A DNA stretch of 64,000 bases from JAPYTK01 sp964401935 (GCA_964401935.1 CAYOAL010000003.1:1-64000); one strand, 5' to 3'; shown: positions 15,990-25,342, numbered from the stretch's first letter. Notes: generated from the letters alone by a model not told the origin. Translations and numbers: made by a program.

Positions 15990-18158
15990 ATGAGGCAAGT
16001 CAAACGAGCGCGATGGGGCGTGGTGGCGGGGACGCTGGCGGTGCTCGGCGCGTGCGCGGAGCCACCGAGCGGGGCTGGCACGGTCGCCAGCGCGTCCGCG
16101 ACGGCGTCGGGCACGGCCTCGGCGGCGGCCCCGGAGGCGCTCCCCTCCGACGAAGCTCCGGCCTTGGTGAGGAACCGCAGCGGCTCGTCGATCGCGATCA
16201 CGGTGGCCGAGGACGCCCTCCTCGTCGCGAGCGAGGATCATCGCGCGCTCTTCCGCGTGGCCCTGCCGCTCTCGTCGACCTCGAAGATCGATCGCATCGA
16301 GATGCCGGGAGCGCCCGCGCAGGTGGTGACGATGGCCGACAAAGTGCTGGTGACGGTGCGCGATCCAGGGCTGTTGCTCGAGCTCGCCACCGAGGGCGGT
16401 GCGCTCGTCGAGAAGCGCCGGCTGCCGCTCGCCGCCGACGCTTGGGGGCTCGCGGTCACCCCCGACGGCGGCACCGCGGTCGTGACCTCGGCGTGGACCC
16501 ACACCGTGACGGGAGTCGATCTCGGGGCCATGACGGAGCGCTGGACCGCGGAGGTGGCGCGGGAGCCGCGCGGCGTGCTGGTGCTGCCCGACGGCGAGCG
16601 CGCCTACGTGAGCCACCTCGTGGGGAGCGCGCTCACCCGCATCGACGCCATCGCGTCCAGAGAGCCCAGGGTGAAGCCGGTGGAGCTCGCTCCCGCGCGG
16701 AGCCGCACACCCGCCGGCAAGCAGCCGAGCGCGTCGCTCGGCTACTCGCTCGTCGCCGATCCCCAAGGCAAGCGCGTGTTCGCGCCGCGGCACGCGCTCG
16801 GAGCCGTCGGGGCGTGGTTCAGCCCGAGCTGGTGGGGCGCCACCACGGTGGACGTGCTGCTGACGGCCACCGACGAGAGCCTCGCGCCGAGGAAGAACGG
16901 CCTGGAGGCGGTGCTCTCGGCCAAGACGACGCATCCGGAGAAGGGCCTCTCGTACCTGACGAGCGGTCGAGACGCCAGCGCGGACTCCCTCTACGCGCCG
17001 GTGCCGATGGCCGACTGGGATCTCGCCACGCAGCCGCGCGCCGCCGTGTATCGGGAGCGCACCCACACGCTGCTCGTGGCGTCCGAAGGGCGAGATTTGG
17101 TGGTCGAGCTCGACGCGCGCACGGTCGAGCCGATCTTCCATCCCCTGATGAAGTTCCCCGTCTACACCATGGAGAACAAGGGCCTCGACATGCAGAAGAC
17201 CGGCGGGGCGCCCCAGGGGATCGTCCTCGACGCTGCCGAGCGCCACGCCTTCGTGTTCTCGCGCTCCACCTACGACGTGAGCATGCTCGCGCTGCACGAC
17301 GACCCTCACGGCACCACTGGGGAGGCCTCGATGCGGCCTCCCATGCTTACGCTCACCCTCGCCACCGACCCGCTCCTCGAAGGCGCGGAGACGGGCGCGA
17401 AGCGTCGCGTGCGCGAGATCGCCTCCTGGGGGCGCCGCTTCTTCTACGCCGCCTCCAAGGCCGAGATCAGCGGCGGCATGGCCTGCTCCGGCTGCCACCC
17501 CGAGGGTCGTGACGACGGCTTCACCTGGCAGCACCACACCGGCCAGTATCGCGAGAGCCTCATCGCCGGCACCGAAGCGCTGGACGCGATGGAGCCGTTC
17601 GGTTCCACGAAGAAGGCGTCGCCTGGCACGCCGCGGCAAACGCCGATGCTCGCGGGGCGGGTGAAGGCGGTCGGACCCTACGGCTGGCGAGGCGAGAGCG
17701 ACACGCTCGAGGCGCGCGTGGTGGCGGGGTTCGAGCTCCACTTCGGCTCGAAGGACGCCAAGGGTCACGCCCAGGCGCTCGCCGACTTCCTGCGTTTCGG
17801 GCTCACCCCACCCCCGAGGACCACGCGGGCCCTCACTGCCCAGGAAGAGCAGGGGCGCGCGGTGTTCACCAGCGACGCGACCGGCTGCGTCGCCTGCCAC
17901 GATCCCGCCTCGGGCTACACCGACCGCAAGCCCGTCGCCGTCCGAGTGCCGCCGCGCGCCGGCTTCGCCGACGAGGAAGGCGCGAAGTTCAAGACGCCGT
18001 CTCTTTTGTGGGTGGTGGGCACGCCACCCTACTACCACAACGGCAGCGTACCCACGCTCGAGGCGCTCGTGAACGGCAACGACGACCGCATGGGCAAGAC
18101 GAACCACCTCTCTGCCGCCGACAAAGCAGCGCTCGTCGCCTTCCTGAGGACCCTCTGA
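15990..18158 (+). CDS. Exported beta-propeller/c-type cytochrome protein (MauG-like Cys motifs)
   Basis: A 722-residue protein. The leader ends in the lipobox LGAC. The first 430 residues form repeated strands typical of a YVTN-type propeller (AWGLAVTPDGGTAVVTS, REPRGVLVLPDGERAYVS). The C-terminal third carries two haem c motifs, CSGCH and CVACH, with CHPEGRDDGFTW and TPSLLWVVGTPPYYHNG typical of the dihaem cytochrome c peroxidase/MauG group. It may be an electron-transfer or peroxidase-like surface protein. The start ATG 15990 has GGAGGA eight bases before it. The stop overlaps the next gene's start (TGATG). Confidence 0.75.
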   Translation: MRQVKRARWGVVAGTLAVLGACAEPPSGAGTVASASATASGTASAAAPEALPSDEAPALVRNRSGSSIAITVAEDALLVASEDHRALFRVALPLSSTSKIDRIEMPGAPAQVVTMADKVLVTVRDPGLLLELATEGGALVEKRRLPLAADAWGLAVTPDGGTAVVTSAWTHTVTGVDLGAMTERWTAEVAREPRGVLVLPDGERAYVSHLVGSALTRIDAIASREPRVKPVELAPARSRTPAGKQPSASLGYSLVADPQGKRVFAPRHALGAVGAWFSPSWWGATTVDVLLTATDESLAPRKNGLEAVLSAKTTHPEKGLSYLTSGRDASADSLYAPVPMADWDLATQPRAAVYRERTHTLLVASEGRDLVVELDARTVEPIFHPLMKFPVYTMENKGLDMQKTGGAPQGIVLDAAERHAFVFSRSTYDVSMLALHDDPHGTTGEASMRPPMLTLTLATDPLLEGAETGAKRRVREIASWGRRFFYAASKAEISGGMACSGCHPEGRDDGFTWQHHTGQYRESLIAGTEALDAMEPFGSTKKASPGTPRQTPMLAGRVKAVGPYGWRGESDTLEARVVAGFELHFGSKDAKGHAQALADFLRFGLTPPPRTTRALTAQEEQGRAVFTSDATGCVACHDPASGYTDRKPVAVRVPPRAGFADEEGAKFKTPSLLWVVGTPPYYHNGSVPTLEALVNGNDDRMGKTNHLSAADKAALVAFLRTL

Positions 18159-18820
18159 TGCTCGACACGAACCGTCCTTCCAACGCATCACGCGCCGCCG
18201 GCCGTGGCGTCCTCGTGATCGCCATGGTCGCCTTCGTCGCGCCCGGCCTCTACCTCCTCGGCGCGCACGCGCAGGAGCCCACCCCGAGCGCCACGTCCTC
18301 GGCCGCGGCGTCTCCCTCGGCGAGCGCCACGGTGACCCCGTCGGCCGCGCCTGCGAACGCGCCACCGGTGGATCCGAGCACCCTGCGCTCGCTCGAGAAG
18401 CAGCCACCGCCCCAAGAGAAGTCGGAGCGTCCCTCCGCCCCCGAGTGGCAGGGGGGCGAGCGGGTAGCGCTCACCGGCGGCCTCCCCACCCCGTGCGAAG
18501 CTCGGCTCGTGCGGGAGTGGTTGCAGATCCACTGCAAAGCGAGCGGCGCCTCGGTGGCCGTCGTCTCCGGCTCGCGCGAAGACGTGAAGGCCACCCTCAT
18601 CCCCTTCGCCCTGCGTGACGGCACCCACGAGCAGGTCGTCGGCGCGAGCATCGTGGAGCTCCCCATTCGACGTGGCGATCGACGCATCCTTCAGGCGAGC
18701 GCGACCAGCTTCAGCGACTATGGCGGCGGCGTGTGGCCGACGAAGCTCTTCATGTTGTCGGTGCTGTGGCTCGAAGACGAGCCCGCCCCTTGGGTGAGAG
18801 TGTCCACGGCATCACAGTGA
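18158..18820 (+). CDS. Exported protein of unknown function, coupled to the cytochrome gene
   Basis: A 220-residue protein with one N-terminal membrane segment or signal peptide (VLVIAMVAFVAPGLYLLGAHA), an Ala/Ser/Pro-rich linker (residues 40-85) and a globular C-terminal domain with two Cys (TPCEARLVREWLQIHCKA). It overlaps the cytochrome gene by one base, so the two proteins are likely made and exported together. No family recognised. Confidence 0.65.
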   Translation: MLDTNRPSNASRAAGRGVLVIAMVAFVAPGLYLLGAHAQEPTPSATSSAAASPSASATVTPSAAPANAPPVDPSTLRSLEKQPPPQEKSERPSAPEWQGGERVALTGGLPTPCEARLVREWLQIHCKASGASVAVVSGSREDVKATLIPFALRDGTHEQVVGASIVELPIRRGDRRILQASATSFSDYGGGVWPTKLFMLSVLWLEDEPAPWVRVSTASQ

Positions 18821-20029
18821 CGCCGCGACACGACCGGGACCGACTCCCGAGGACGAAAACGACCAGGCGCTCAGGGTAGCGGCGCTCCGCTCCCCGGCAG
18901 CACGAGGTCGGTCAGCACCGGCTTGTGGTCGCTCGCGCGGTCGTTGGGGAGCACGGCGTAGGCGCCCGCGCGGGCAGTCGAGCACCCCGTCGTCGCCGGG
19001 CTGAAGCAGCATCCAGTCGATCCGCATGTTCACCACCACGGCCGCCGAGAAGGTGGCGGTGTCGTCGCCGTGGGAGCAGTCGATGAACGCGTCGCCGGGG
19101 CCCCGGTCGCGCATGCGCTCGTCGAGGTAGCTCCGGAAGCGGCGGCCCTCGAACGGCGAGATGGTGTTCAGATCGCCGGCCACCACGGTGGCCTCACCGG
19201 GCACCACGAGCGCGTCGACGACCGCCTCGAACTGGCGCTTGCGGACGTCGCTGTTGGCCTTGTTCTCGAGGTGGAGCGCCACCACCGGCACCTCCAGGGT
19301 TCCGCGCTCGGTGGGCACCTCCACCACCGCACGAAGGGCGCTCCGTTGACCGCAGCGCGGCTCGCCCTTGCTGTTCGCCCAGTCGTAGCCGCCGTGCTGC
19401 TCGAAGATCGGGGTGTCGATCCTGGTCGCGGTGCGGATGGGATACCGCGACACGATCGCGTCTCCGCTGCTGCCACGGCGATCCGCCCGGAGCTCCACGA
19501 ACTCCGTCGCGGTCACATAGCTGTAGCCGAGGGCGCGCGCGATCTCCCGGGCCACCACCACCCCGCCGCTCGGCGTGCCGTAGAGATCGGTCTCGTTCAA
19601 CACCCAGACGTCGGCGTTGACGCGCTTCATGAGACGGATGGCCTTGTCGAGCGACTGGCCTCGCTCCACGTTCCATTCCACGACCCGCAGGCCATCGATG
19701 GGTGCGGTCGGCGCCACCTCCTCGGCGGGCACGCGCCACACGTCGCGGTCTTCGGCCACGGCGAACGTGCCTCCCTCCACGTAGCCATGGGGCGGGTGGA
19801 AGTAGCCCTCGGCGTCGGGACCGAGGCTCGGGAGCGGCACGTCGCCCGTGGCGACGAGCCCCGTCGCCGGCGCGTCCATGGGCTCGCCACGAGGCACACG
19901 CTCGAGGCATTGCCGTTGCGCCTCGGTGAGGTGCTGAGCATCGCCCACCCCGACGTCGTCTACGGTGCATCCCACTGCCAACACCGCGAGGAGCGCCCCA
20001 CCCAGTCTGGCAAAGGTAGTAGTCTTCAT
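18812..20029 (-). CDS. Endonuclease/exonuclease/phosphatase-family lipoprotein, C-terminus frameshifted
   Basis: An exported hydrolase (lipobox VLAVGC). The EEP fold motifs are clear: VVEWNVERG, VLNETDLYG (metal-binding Glu), GDAIVSRYPI, ALHLENKA and VVAGDLNTISP. After VLDCPRG (near 18,975) the frame turns into Arg/Pro-rich sequence. The +1 frame instead encodes GAYAVLPNDRASDHKPVL, which contains the final catalytic SDH motif, and stops at 18871-18873. One extra base in the GCGCCCGCGCGGGC stretch would explain this. The corrected end also removes the overlap with the convergent gene. It is either a pseudogene or a base-call error. Confidence 0.8.
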   Translation of the reverse strand: MKTTTFARLGGALLAVLAVGCTVDDVGVGDAQHLTEAQRQCLERVPRGEPMDAPATGLVATGDVPLPSLGPDAEGYFHPPHGYVEGGTFAVAEDRDVWRVPAEEVAPTAPIDGLRVVEWNVERGQSLDKAIRLMKRVNADVWVLNETDLYGTPSGGVVVAREIARALGYSYVTATEFVELRADRRGSSGDAIVSRYPIRTATRIDTPIFEQHGGYDWANSKGEPRCGQRSALRAVVEVPTERGTLEVPVVALHLENKANSDVRKRQFEAVVDALVVPGEATVVAGDLNTISPFEGRRFRSYLDERMRDRGPGDAFIDCSHGDDTATFSAAVVVNMRIDWMLLQPGDDGVLDCPRGRLRRAPQRPRERPQAGADRPRAAGERSAATLSAWSFSSSGVGPGRVAASL

Positions 20030-20293
20030 GACATTGCCTCACATGCAAGGGCGATGCCACCCCCAGGGGACATCGGCGATGGCGAGATCATGAGCGCTCG
20101 CGCGCCAGACTGGGCAGTGGGAGATCCGCGTGGTGGGCATGAACGTCGCAAACCGGCGCGCCACCGGGTTACGCCAAAGCGACACGGGCCGAGGCGCGGC
20201 TCGCGCAGACAGACCGCCGTGTTCCGCCCGATGCGGCTCAGCCCCATCGAGAGCCCGATGCTCGTCGTGGTCTTCCCCTCCGGGCCGCGACGC
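20030..20293. other. Intergenic region without a recognisable gene
   Basis: These 264 bases lie between the start of the EEP gene and the stop of the kelch fragment. I found no plausible coding frame, tRNA or strong hairpin. The promoter of the EEP gene must be here, but no box is convincing. Confidence 0.5.
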
Positions 20294-20731
20294 TCAGTAC
20301 TGCAAGCCGACTCGCACGACCTCGGTCGTCGCGAGCAGCGTGCCATCGCGCGTCTGGCCGCCGGCGACCAGGAACGTTCCTCTCTCGAGCTCGACAACGC
20401 ACGAGTTCAACGCCACCTGCAAGCTCACCTCGCTCACCTTGGCGGAGTCTCGATCCAGCAGCAGCGCGGCTGGCCGTGACTCTCGCTCAAACGTGTCGGA
20501 GCCACCGATCCAAAGCGAATGGCGATCGTCGATCGCGAACGGACCGGCGCTCCCTGCCCGAGGCGAGGGGAGGGGCGTACACGGCTCCCAGGAACCGCTG
20601 CCGGGGGAGTGCACCGCGACATCGCGCTCGACCTCTTCGTCGTACCCCCCGGCCACGAGCAGACGGCCCCCGTTGAGCACGGCCAGCAGCGGCTCGGCCC
20701 GGGCGAAGGCCATCGTTGGAAGGAGCTCCAC
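20294..20731 (-). CDS. Kelch-repeat protein fragment, probably 5'-truncated
   Basis: The frame encodes at least two kelch blades: AEPLLAVLNGGRLLVAGGYDEE and NSCVVELERGTFLVAGGQTRDGT, each with the double-Gly strand. Kelch proteins need five to seven blades and, in myxobacteria, a signal peptide. Neither is present. Coding character (YTFAYDAEGNLTGAVELLP) continues upstream of the first ATG/GTG to about 20,800, with no good start. I think this is the 3' end of a larger lost gene. Confidence 0.5.
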   Translation of the reverse strand: MELLPTMAFARAEPLLAVLNGGRLLVAGGYDEEVERDVAVHSPGSGSWEPCTPLPSPRAGSAGPFAIDDRHSLWIGGSDTFERESRPAALLLDRDSAKVSEVSLQVALNSCVVELERGTFLVAGGQTRDGTLLATTEVVRVGLQY

Positions 20732-20886
20732 CGCACCGGTGAGGTTGCCCTCGGCGTCGTACGCGAAGGTGTAGCGCCGCTCGCGCGCTCCCGTCCACCC
20801 TCGGTCGGAGCTCGCGCCGTCGGATCTCGCGCCAGGTGGCGCCGCGCGACCGCCGCGGCCGCGGACGGCTGCGAGACCGACGGATC

Positions 20887-20991
20887 TCAGGAGTGCCGCC
20901 GGATGAGCCCGGTCAGCCGCGCGCAGAGCCTGTCGGCGAGTGTGAGCGCTGCCACCAGCTGCTCCTCGGTGACGAACCGGTAGCGCCGCAT
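20887..20991 (-). CDS. Possible 34-residue small protein
   Basis: The frame starts at ATG 20991, seven bases after the stop of the preceding T6SS-associated gene, and encodes MRRYRFVTEEQLVAALTLAD and then RLCARLTGLIRRHS. The segment LCARLTGLI resembles LCARLTARI in the middle of the preceding protein, so it may be a small duplicated remnant. No ribosome-binding site is clear. Confidence 0.25.
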   Translation of the reverse strand: MRRYRFVTEEQLVAALTLADRLCARLTGLIRRHS

Positions 20992-20998
20992 GCGCTGC

Positions 20999-22102
20999 TC
21001 AGGTGTTTCGCTCGCGGTGGATGGCCTCTCTTAGGTGGCGGTGGAGGTCGGCGTTGCCGATGAGGCGGCGTGTCCAGGCGCGCTTGATGCGCATCACCGC
21101 GGCGCGAGGGATGCCTAGGTTGGCGACGGCCTCCTCGACGCGACCGCGCTCGATCGCGACCTCGAGCGCCTCGAAGGTGCTCACGTCGATGGGGCCGCGC
21201 ACGTTCTCGAGGGCCAGGAGGTAGGCCTCGTCGAAGCGCTCCATCGGCGCGCTGTCGGAGCGCTGGATCGCGGCCGCGATCGCGTCGCTGGAGGCGCGGA
21301 ACGCCTCGCGCCACACGTCGTCGTCGAGGCGCTCCTCCGCGAGGAGCGCCTGGCGCTGACTCGGGAGGCTGTCGATGCGTGCCGTGAGCCGAGCACACAG
21401 CTCGAGCGTCACGTCGGAGACGGCGCGCGGCGCCGGAACGGCGGCTTGGTTGGGCTCGGTGCTGTGGGTGGTGCTGGGAGCGACAGCGTCGACGCGTGGT
21501 GGCGGCGTCAGGGTGTCGCGAATGGGATTGGGGGGACGCACCGGGGAGGGGGTGGGCGTGGCCCTCATCCAGTCGCTGAGGGAGCGCGGCGGCAGGTCGT
21601 GGGCCGGCGCCGAGACCGATGGTGGGGGGACCGACGGCACCGAGACCGAGACCGATGGCGGGGGGACCGACGACGCGTGGACCGACGACGCGTGGACGGA
21701 CGACGGGGGGACGGACGACGGGGGGACGGACGACGAGACGACCGACGCCGAGGGGCGCTCGAGCGCAGGTGGGGAGGGCGGCGCCATCGCGGGGGGCGAC
21801 GGCACGAAGGGCAGCGACAGGGATGGGGGCAGCACGATGGCGCCGGTTTGGTGCACGAGGTCGCGCGCTTCCCGTGCGACCGCGGCGGCCGCGGACGGCG
21901 GCGGGACCGACTCACCGCGGCGGAACGGCATCACCGACGAGGGCGGGGGATCGAAGGTGTCGACGGTCTCGTGCAGGGGACCCCCGGGGTCGTCGACCAA
22001 CGTGTCGGGGCCGGGCCAGGGGGGAGTGAGCGAGAACGGCACCGTCCGCTCTCCTCTTCTCCCCTTGTGCTCATCCGCGGGGGGGTTGGACTTGTCGTGC
22101 AT
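20999..22102 (-). CDS. T6SS island protein with Ser/Pro-rich linker, unknown function
   Basis: A 367-residue protein, divergent from vgrG. The first 210 residues are low-complexity and disordered. They include repeats of SSVPPSSVHASSV type, encoded by short tandem repeats, and PFRRGESVPPPS, similar in style to linkers in type VI DUF2169 proteins. The last 140 residues form a helical domain (ELCARLTARIDSLPSQRQAL...EALEVAIERGRVEEAVANLGIPRAAVMRIKRAWTRRL). No enzyme motif is seen. By position it could be an adaptor or chaperone for the effector encoded downstream of vgrG. This is inference. Confidence 0.6.
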   Translation of the reverse strand: MHDKSNPPADEHKGRRGERTVPFSLTPPWPGPDTLVDDPGGPLHETVDTFDPPPSSVMPFRRGESVPPPSAAAAVAREARDLVHQTGAIVLPPSLSLPFVPSPPAMAPPSPPALERPSASVVSSSVPPSSVPPSSVHASSVHASSVPPPSVSVSVPSVPPPSVSAPAHDLPPRSLSDWMRATPTPSPVRPPNPIRDTLTPPPRVDAVAPSTTHSTEPNQAAVPAPRAVSDVTLELCARLTARIDSLPSQRQALLAEERLDDDVWREAFRASSDAIAAAIQRSDSAPMERFDEAYLLALENVRGPIDVSTFEALEVAIERGRVEEAVANLGIPRAAVMRIKRAWTRRLIGNADLHRHLREAIHRERNT

Positions 22103-22108
22103 GGGAAC

Positions 22109-22122
22109 GCGTTGTGCAACGC
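22109..22122. promoter_or_regulatory. Inverted repeat in the vgrG divergent spacer
   Basis: The sequence GCGTTG-TG-CAACGC is a short dyad seven bases upstream of the divergent gene's start codon. It could be an operator. The 278-bp spacer to vgrG holds no gene. Confidence 0.35.
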
Positions 22123-22350
22123 GCTTGCCAACCGATGCGCGCCGGGGGGGCCGCGTGATCGCGGCTCAGGGCCGGCCCTGCGCGCCCGTAATCGCGCGAG
22201 GAGAGGCTGTCACTTCCTCCTCGATCTCCCTCGACGCGCCGCGGCGAACGGCGGGGCGTTGTCACATCGACGCTACAGGGGATGGACAACCTGCCCCCAG
22301 GTCGGCCGTGGAGGCCACGCGCGACCGCGTCCTTGGCGCGAGGCTTCGTT

Positions 22351-22366
22351 GGGCACGACCCGTGCA
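22351..22366 (+). promoter_or_regulatory. Candidate sigma-54 promoter before vgrG
   Basis: The sequence GGGCACGACCCGTGCA matches TGGCACG-N4-TTGCW at all but two positions. GG and GC are ten bases apart. Type VI genes are often sigma-54 dependent, and an FHA-type sigma-54 activator gene lies at the other end of this island. The weak point is position: transcription would start near 22377, only four bases before the ATG used here. Confidence 0.4.
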
Positions 22367-22380
22367 ATGCCTCGTAGACG

Positions 22381-24720
22381 ATGAACGCGACGCTGCCCAA
22401 GTTCGACAACCCACTCCTCGTCGAGACCGAGGCGGAGCTGGTCTTGGATCCACGCCAGTTCCAGGTTCGCGAGCACACCGACGAGCTGTTCCAGATCGAT
22501 GTGCTGGTGCACTGCCTCGATCCGAACGTTCCGCTCGAGCGCGTGGTCGGCAAAGCGGCGCGCCTGCACGTGCGCCAGAACCGCTTCGAGCCGCGCATCT
22601 GGGCGGGGTACTGCAACCACTTCGAGCTCGCACAGGCGGAGCGCAAGGGCTACTCGAGCTACCACATGCGGATCGTGCCGCGCCTCTGGTTCGCCAGCGA
22701 GCGCCGCAACTACCGCATCTTCCAACAGCTGTCCCACCCCCAGATCGTGGCCATGCTCCTCGAGGAGTGGCTCATCGAGGCCTGCTGGCGTATCGACGAG
22801 AGCGCCCATCCGGTGCGCGAGTGTCGCGTCCAGTACGGCGAGTCCGACTTCGCGTTCATCTGTCGGCTGCTCGAGGACGCTGGGATCACCTGGTACTTCG
22901 ACGAAGCGTCGCGGCTGGTCCTCTGCGACGAGCCGCACCTCGACACCACGCGCTTGGTGATCCCGTTCGTGGAGAACACGAGCGCCATCGATCGCGGCCC
23001 CTACGCCACCGACGTGCACATCGGTCGACACGTTCGACCCGGCACCTACACCATGAAGGACCGCGACTATCGGCTCTCCGCCGGGTTTCCGCTGTCTTGT
23101 CGTGCGCAACAGGGGAGCGAGCTCGAGACCATGCTCGAACGCTTCCACTACGTGCCCGGTGGCTTCAGCTTCGGGGCGGCCGGCGGGGAGACGCCGTCTG
23201 CCGACGATCGCGGCGCCTTCCGCCCCAACCAAGCAGAGGGGCAGAAGCTCGTCGCGACGCGCCTACAGGCCCAGCGGACGGGCGCGCTCCACTTCGGCTT
23301 CAGCACCAACGTGGCCGAGCTCGCCCCCGGCGCCGTGCTCGTGATCGAAGGTAACCCCCACCATGAGCTGGCCGACGGGCGGCGCCTCTTGGTGCTCGGC
23401 TCCACCTTCGGGGGCAGCGTCGAGGGCGAGTTCCACCACCGCATCGAGGCGGTCTCGGCGGAGGTTCCCTGTCGCCCCGCGCTCGACACTCCCAAGCCCA
23501 AGGCGCTCGGCCTCGAGTCGGCGACCGTCGTGGGCCCCGCCGGGGAAGAGATTCACTGCGACGAGTTTGGTCGCGTGCGCGTGCACTTTCACTGGGATCG
23601 CTACAGCGCGATGAACGAGGCCTCGTCGTGCTGGATCCCGGTGAGCCAGCCGTGGGCCGGGCCTGGCTTCGGCGGCATGAACCTGCCGCGTATGGGCCAG
23701 GAGGTGGTGGTGTCGTTCCTCGGCGGCGATCCCGACAAGCCGGTCATCGTCGGGCGCGTCTACACCGCCGAGTGTCCCGTCCCCTATGCGCTGCCGGCCA
23801 ACAAGGCACACAGCCGGTGGAAACGCTGCCAGTATCCCGGCGGCGAGGGGTTCAACGAGCTCCGCATGGAAGACGACGCGGGCAAGCAGCTCCTCTACCT
23901 GCAGGCGGAGCGCGACATGGAGACCCTGGTCAAGAACGACCAGCGGACGCTCGTCCGACACGACCAGTTTCTCACCGTCGAGCACGATCGGGAGAAGGTG
24001 GTCCTCAACGACGAGCGCATCACCGTGCATCACGATCGGTCGGCCCGCGTCGAGCACGACGAGCGCCTGACGGTGGGCAACGATCGCCACCAGGTGGTGG
24101 AGCGCGACGAGGCGGAAGACGTCGGGCACGACCGCAACCGGCGAGTGGGCCACGACGAGAACCTCTTGATCGACAACGATCGGGTGGTGCGCGTGGGGCA
24201 CGACGCCACCACCAGCATCGCCAACGATCTGGCGTTCACCGTGGGCGGCAGCACCCAAAAGAGCGTGGGTAAGAACGAGAGCCGCAGCGTCGGGATCAAC
24301 GACACGGTGTGGGTGGGTGCCAACCGCTCGCTCACGGTCGACGCGGATCATCACGTCGTGGTGGGGGCGAACCAGGCGACGACGATCGGCGCCCACGACA
24401 AGACGACGGTGGCGCGGACGCGCAGCGTCGAGGTAGGGATCGCGGCCTCCGAGAGCGTCGGGGTGGCGAAGAAGGTGAGCGTCGGCGTGGGCCTGATGCA
24501 GAGCGTCGGCGTTGGTACCTACGCCACCGCGGGGATGGTGAGCATCGATCAGACGGGCATGGTGAAGCTCATCATGGCCGGCAAGACCCTCCAGCTCGTG
24601 TGCGGCGCGGCCTCAATCACCCTCGAGGCGAGCGGCAACGTGTCGATCCGTGGCACCCGCGTCGACATCGACGGCCAGGACGGCGTGAAGATCAACGGCG
24701 CCAAGATCGATCTCAACTGA
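22381..24720 (+). CDS. vgrG: Type VI secretion spike protein VgrG
   Basis: A 779-residue VgrG, the trimeric tip of the type VI secretion tube. The N-terminal gp27-like part (1-400) has FQVREHTDELFQIDVLV, VQYGESDFAFICRLLEDAGI and the late YYxP-type region. The gp5-like OB fold follows with FGRVRVHFHWD, CWIPVSQPWAGPGFGGMNLPR-type and GQEVVVSFLGGDPDKPVIVGRVY, the family hallmark. After it comes a long needle of HD-rich short repeats (LVRHDQFLTVEHD, TVHHDRSARVEHD). There is no C-terminal effector domain, so cargo is likely carried by the DUF4150 protein downstream. It leads an operon of five genes with spacings of 11 bases or less. Confidence 0.95.
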   Translation: MNATLPKFDNPLLVETEAELVLDPRQFQVREHTDELFQIDVLVHCLDPNVPLERVVGKAARLHVRQNRFEPRIWAGYCNHFELAQAERKGYSSYHMRIVPRLWFASERRNYRIFQQLSHPQIVAMLLEEWLIEACWRIDESAHPVRECRVQYGESDFAFICRLLEDAGITWYFDEASRLVLCDEPHLDTTRLVIPFVENTSAIDRGPYATDVHIGRHVRPGTYTMKDRDYRLSAGFPLSCRAQQGSELETMLERFHYVPGGFSFGAAGGETPSADDRGAFRPNQAEGQKLVATRLQAQRTGALHFGFSTNVAELAPGAVLVIEGNPHHELADGRRLLVLGSTFGGSVEGEFHHRIEAVSAEVPCRPALDTPKPKALGLESATVVGPAGEEIHCDEFGRVRVHFHWDRYSAMNEASSCWIPVSQPWAGPGFGGMNLPRMGQEVVVSFLGGDPDKPVIVGRVYTAECPVPYALPANKAHSRWKRCQYPGGEGFNELRMEDDAGKQLLYLQAERDMETLVKNDQRTLVRHDQFLTVEHDREKVVLNDERITVHHDRSARVEHDERLTVGNDRHQVVERDEAEDVGHDRNRRVGHDENLLIDNDRVVRVGHDATTSIANDLAFTVGGSTQKSVGKNESRSVGINDTVWVGANRSLTVDADHHVVVGANQATTIGAHDKTTVARTRSVEVGIAASESVGVAKKVSVGVGLMQSVGVGTYATAGMVSIDQTGMVKLIMAGKTLQLVCGAASITLEASGNVSIRGTRVDIDGQDGVKINGAKIDLN

Positions 24721-24731
24721 AGGACAGGCCG

Positions 24732-25340
24732 ATGTACACCCGAGGACTCGAAGCCATCGATCTCGTTCCCGCCGCGCGGCTCCGTGACGTCGTCGTGGCG
24801 TGCGGGCTCTCGCTCGACGCGTGGCTCGTGGACGATCCCTACGCGCGCGCCTCGGGCCTGGCCCTGACCGTGAACCCCGCCGAGAGCGAGGGCGAGCGGG
24901 TGTTCGTGATGGTCGGCCCCACCGGCTGGCTCGCCGCCAAGGAGGTGCGCCCGAGCGAGGATCTCTTCGCCTACTCGCTGCAGCACCTCCGCCGCTTCAT
25001 CGAGCCCACGCTCGCGCTCCATACCCGGTGGGGCCTCGGCGCGGCCGCGTTGTCCGAGGACGCGACCGTCGCCGAAGCGCAGGCGCGCGAGGCGGTGGGG
25101 ACCATCCATCACGAGGCTCTGACCGACATGGCGACGCTCTGGTGGCGCCGCGAGCGCTACGCGGTCGCGATGGAGGCGGGACCCCCTCGGAGCGTGACGG
25201 ACGCGCTGGCGATCGTCGAGGCTGTCGAGCGCGAACCGGTCCCTCTCGCGATCGTCGGCCTGGCCGCGCCCCACATCGTCGCGATGGGCGAGACGTTGAT
25301 TGGAAACCTCCTTGGCGTGCGTTTCGACGCGGCGGTGTGA
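24732..25340 (+). CDS. Conserved protein of unknown function in a vgrG operon
   Basis: A 202-residue cytoplasmic alpha/beta protein, 11 bases after vgrG and two bases before the DUF2169 gene. No enzymatic motif is visible. The sequence VFVMVGPTGWLAAKEVRPSEDLF suggests a beta-sheet core. A role as chaperone or loader of VgrG or of the effector is suggested only by position. Confidence 0.7.
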   Translation: MYTRGLEAIDLVPAARLRDVVVACGLSLDAWLVDDPYARASGLALTVNPAESEGERVFVMVGPTGWLAAKEVRPSEDLFAYSLQHLRRFIEPTLALHTRWGLGAAALSEDATVAEAQAREAVGTIHHEALTDMATLWWRRERYAVAMEAGPPRSVTDALAIVEAVEREPVPLAIVGLAAPHIVAMGETLIGNLLGVRFDAAV

Positions 25341-25342
25341 CC

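Noticed and set aside
15822..18407. 861-codon minus-strand frame opposite the cytochrome gene
   Set aside because: Antisense shadow. The plus strand encodes haem motifs and a lipoprotein leader with a ribosome-binding site.
21375..23354. 659-codon plus-strand frame crossing the vgrG promoter
   Set aside because: It overlaps the minus-strand T6SS protein and vgrG in another frame, and its Gly/Asp/Arg composition mirrors the Ser/Pro repeats of the opposite strand.
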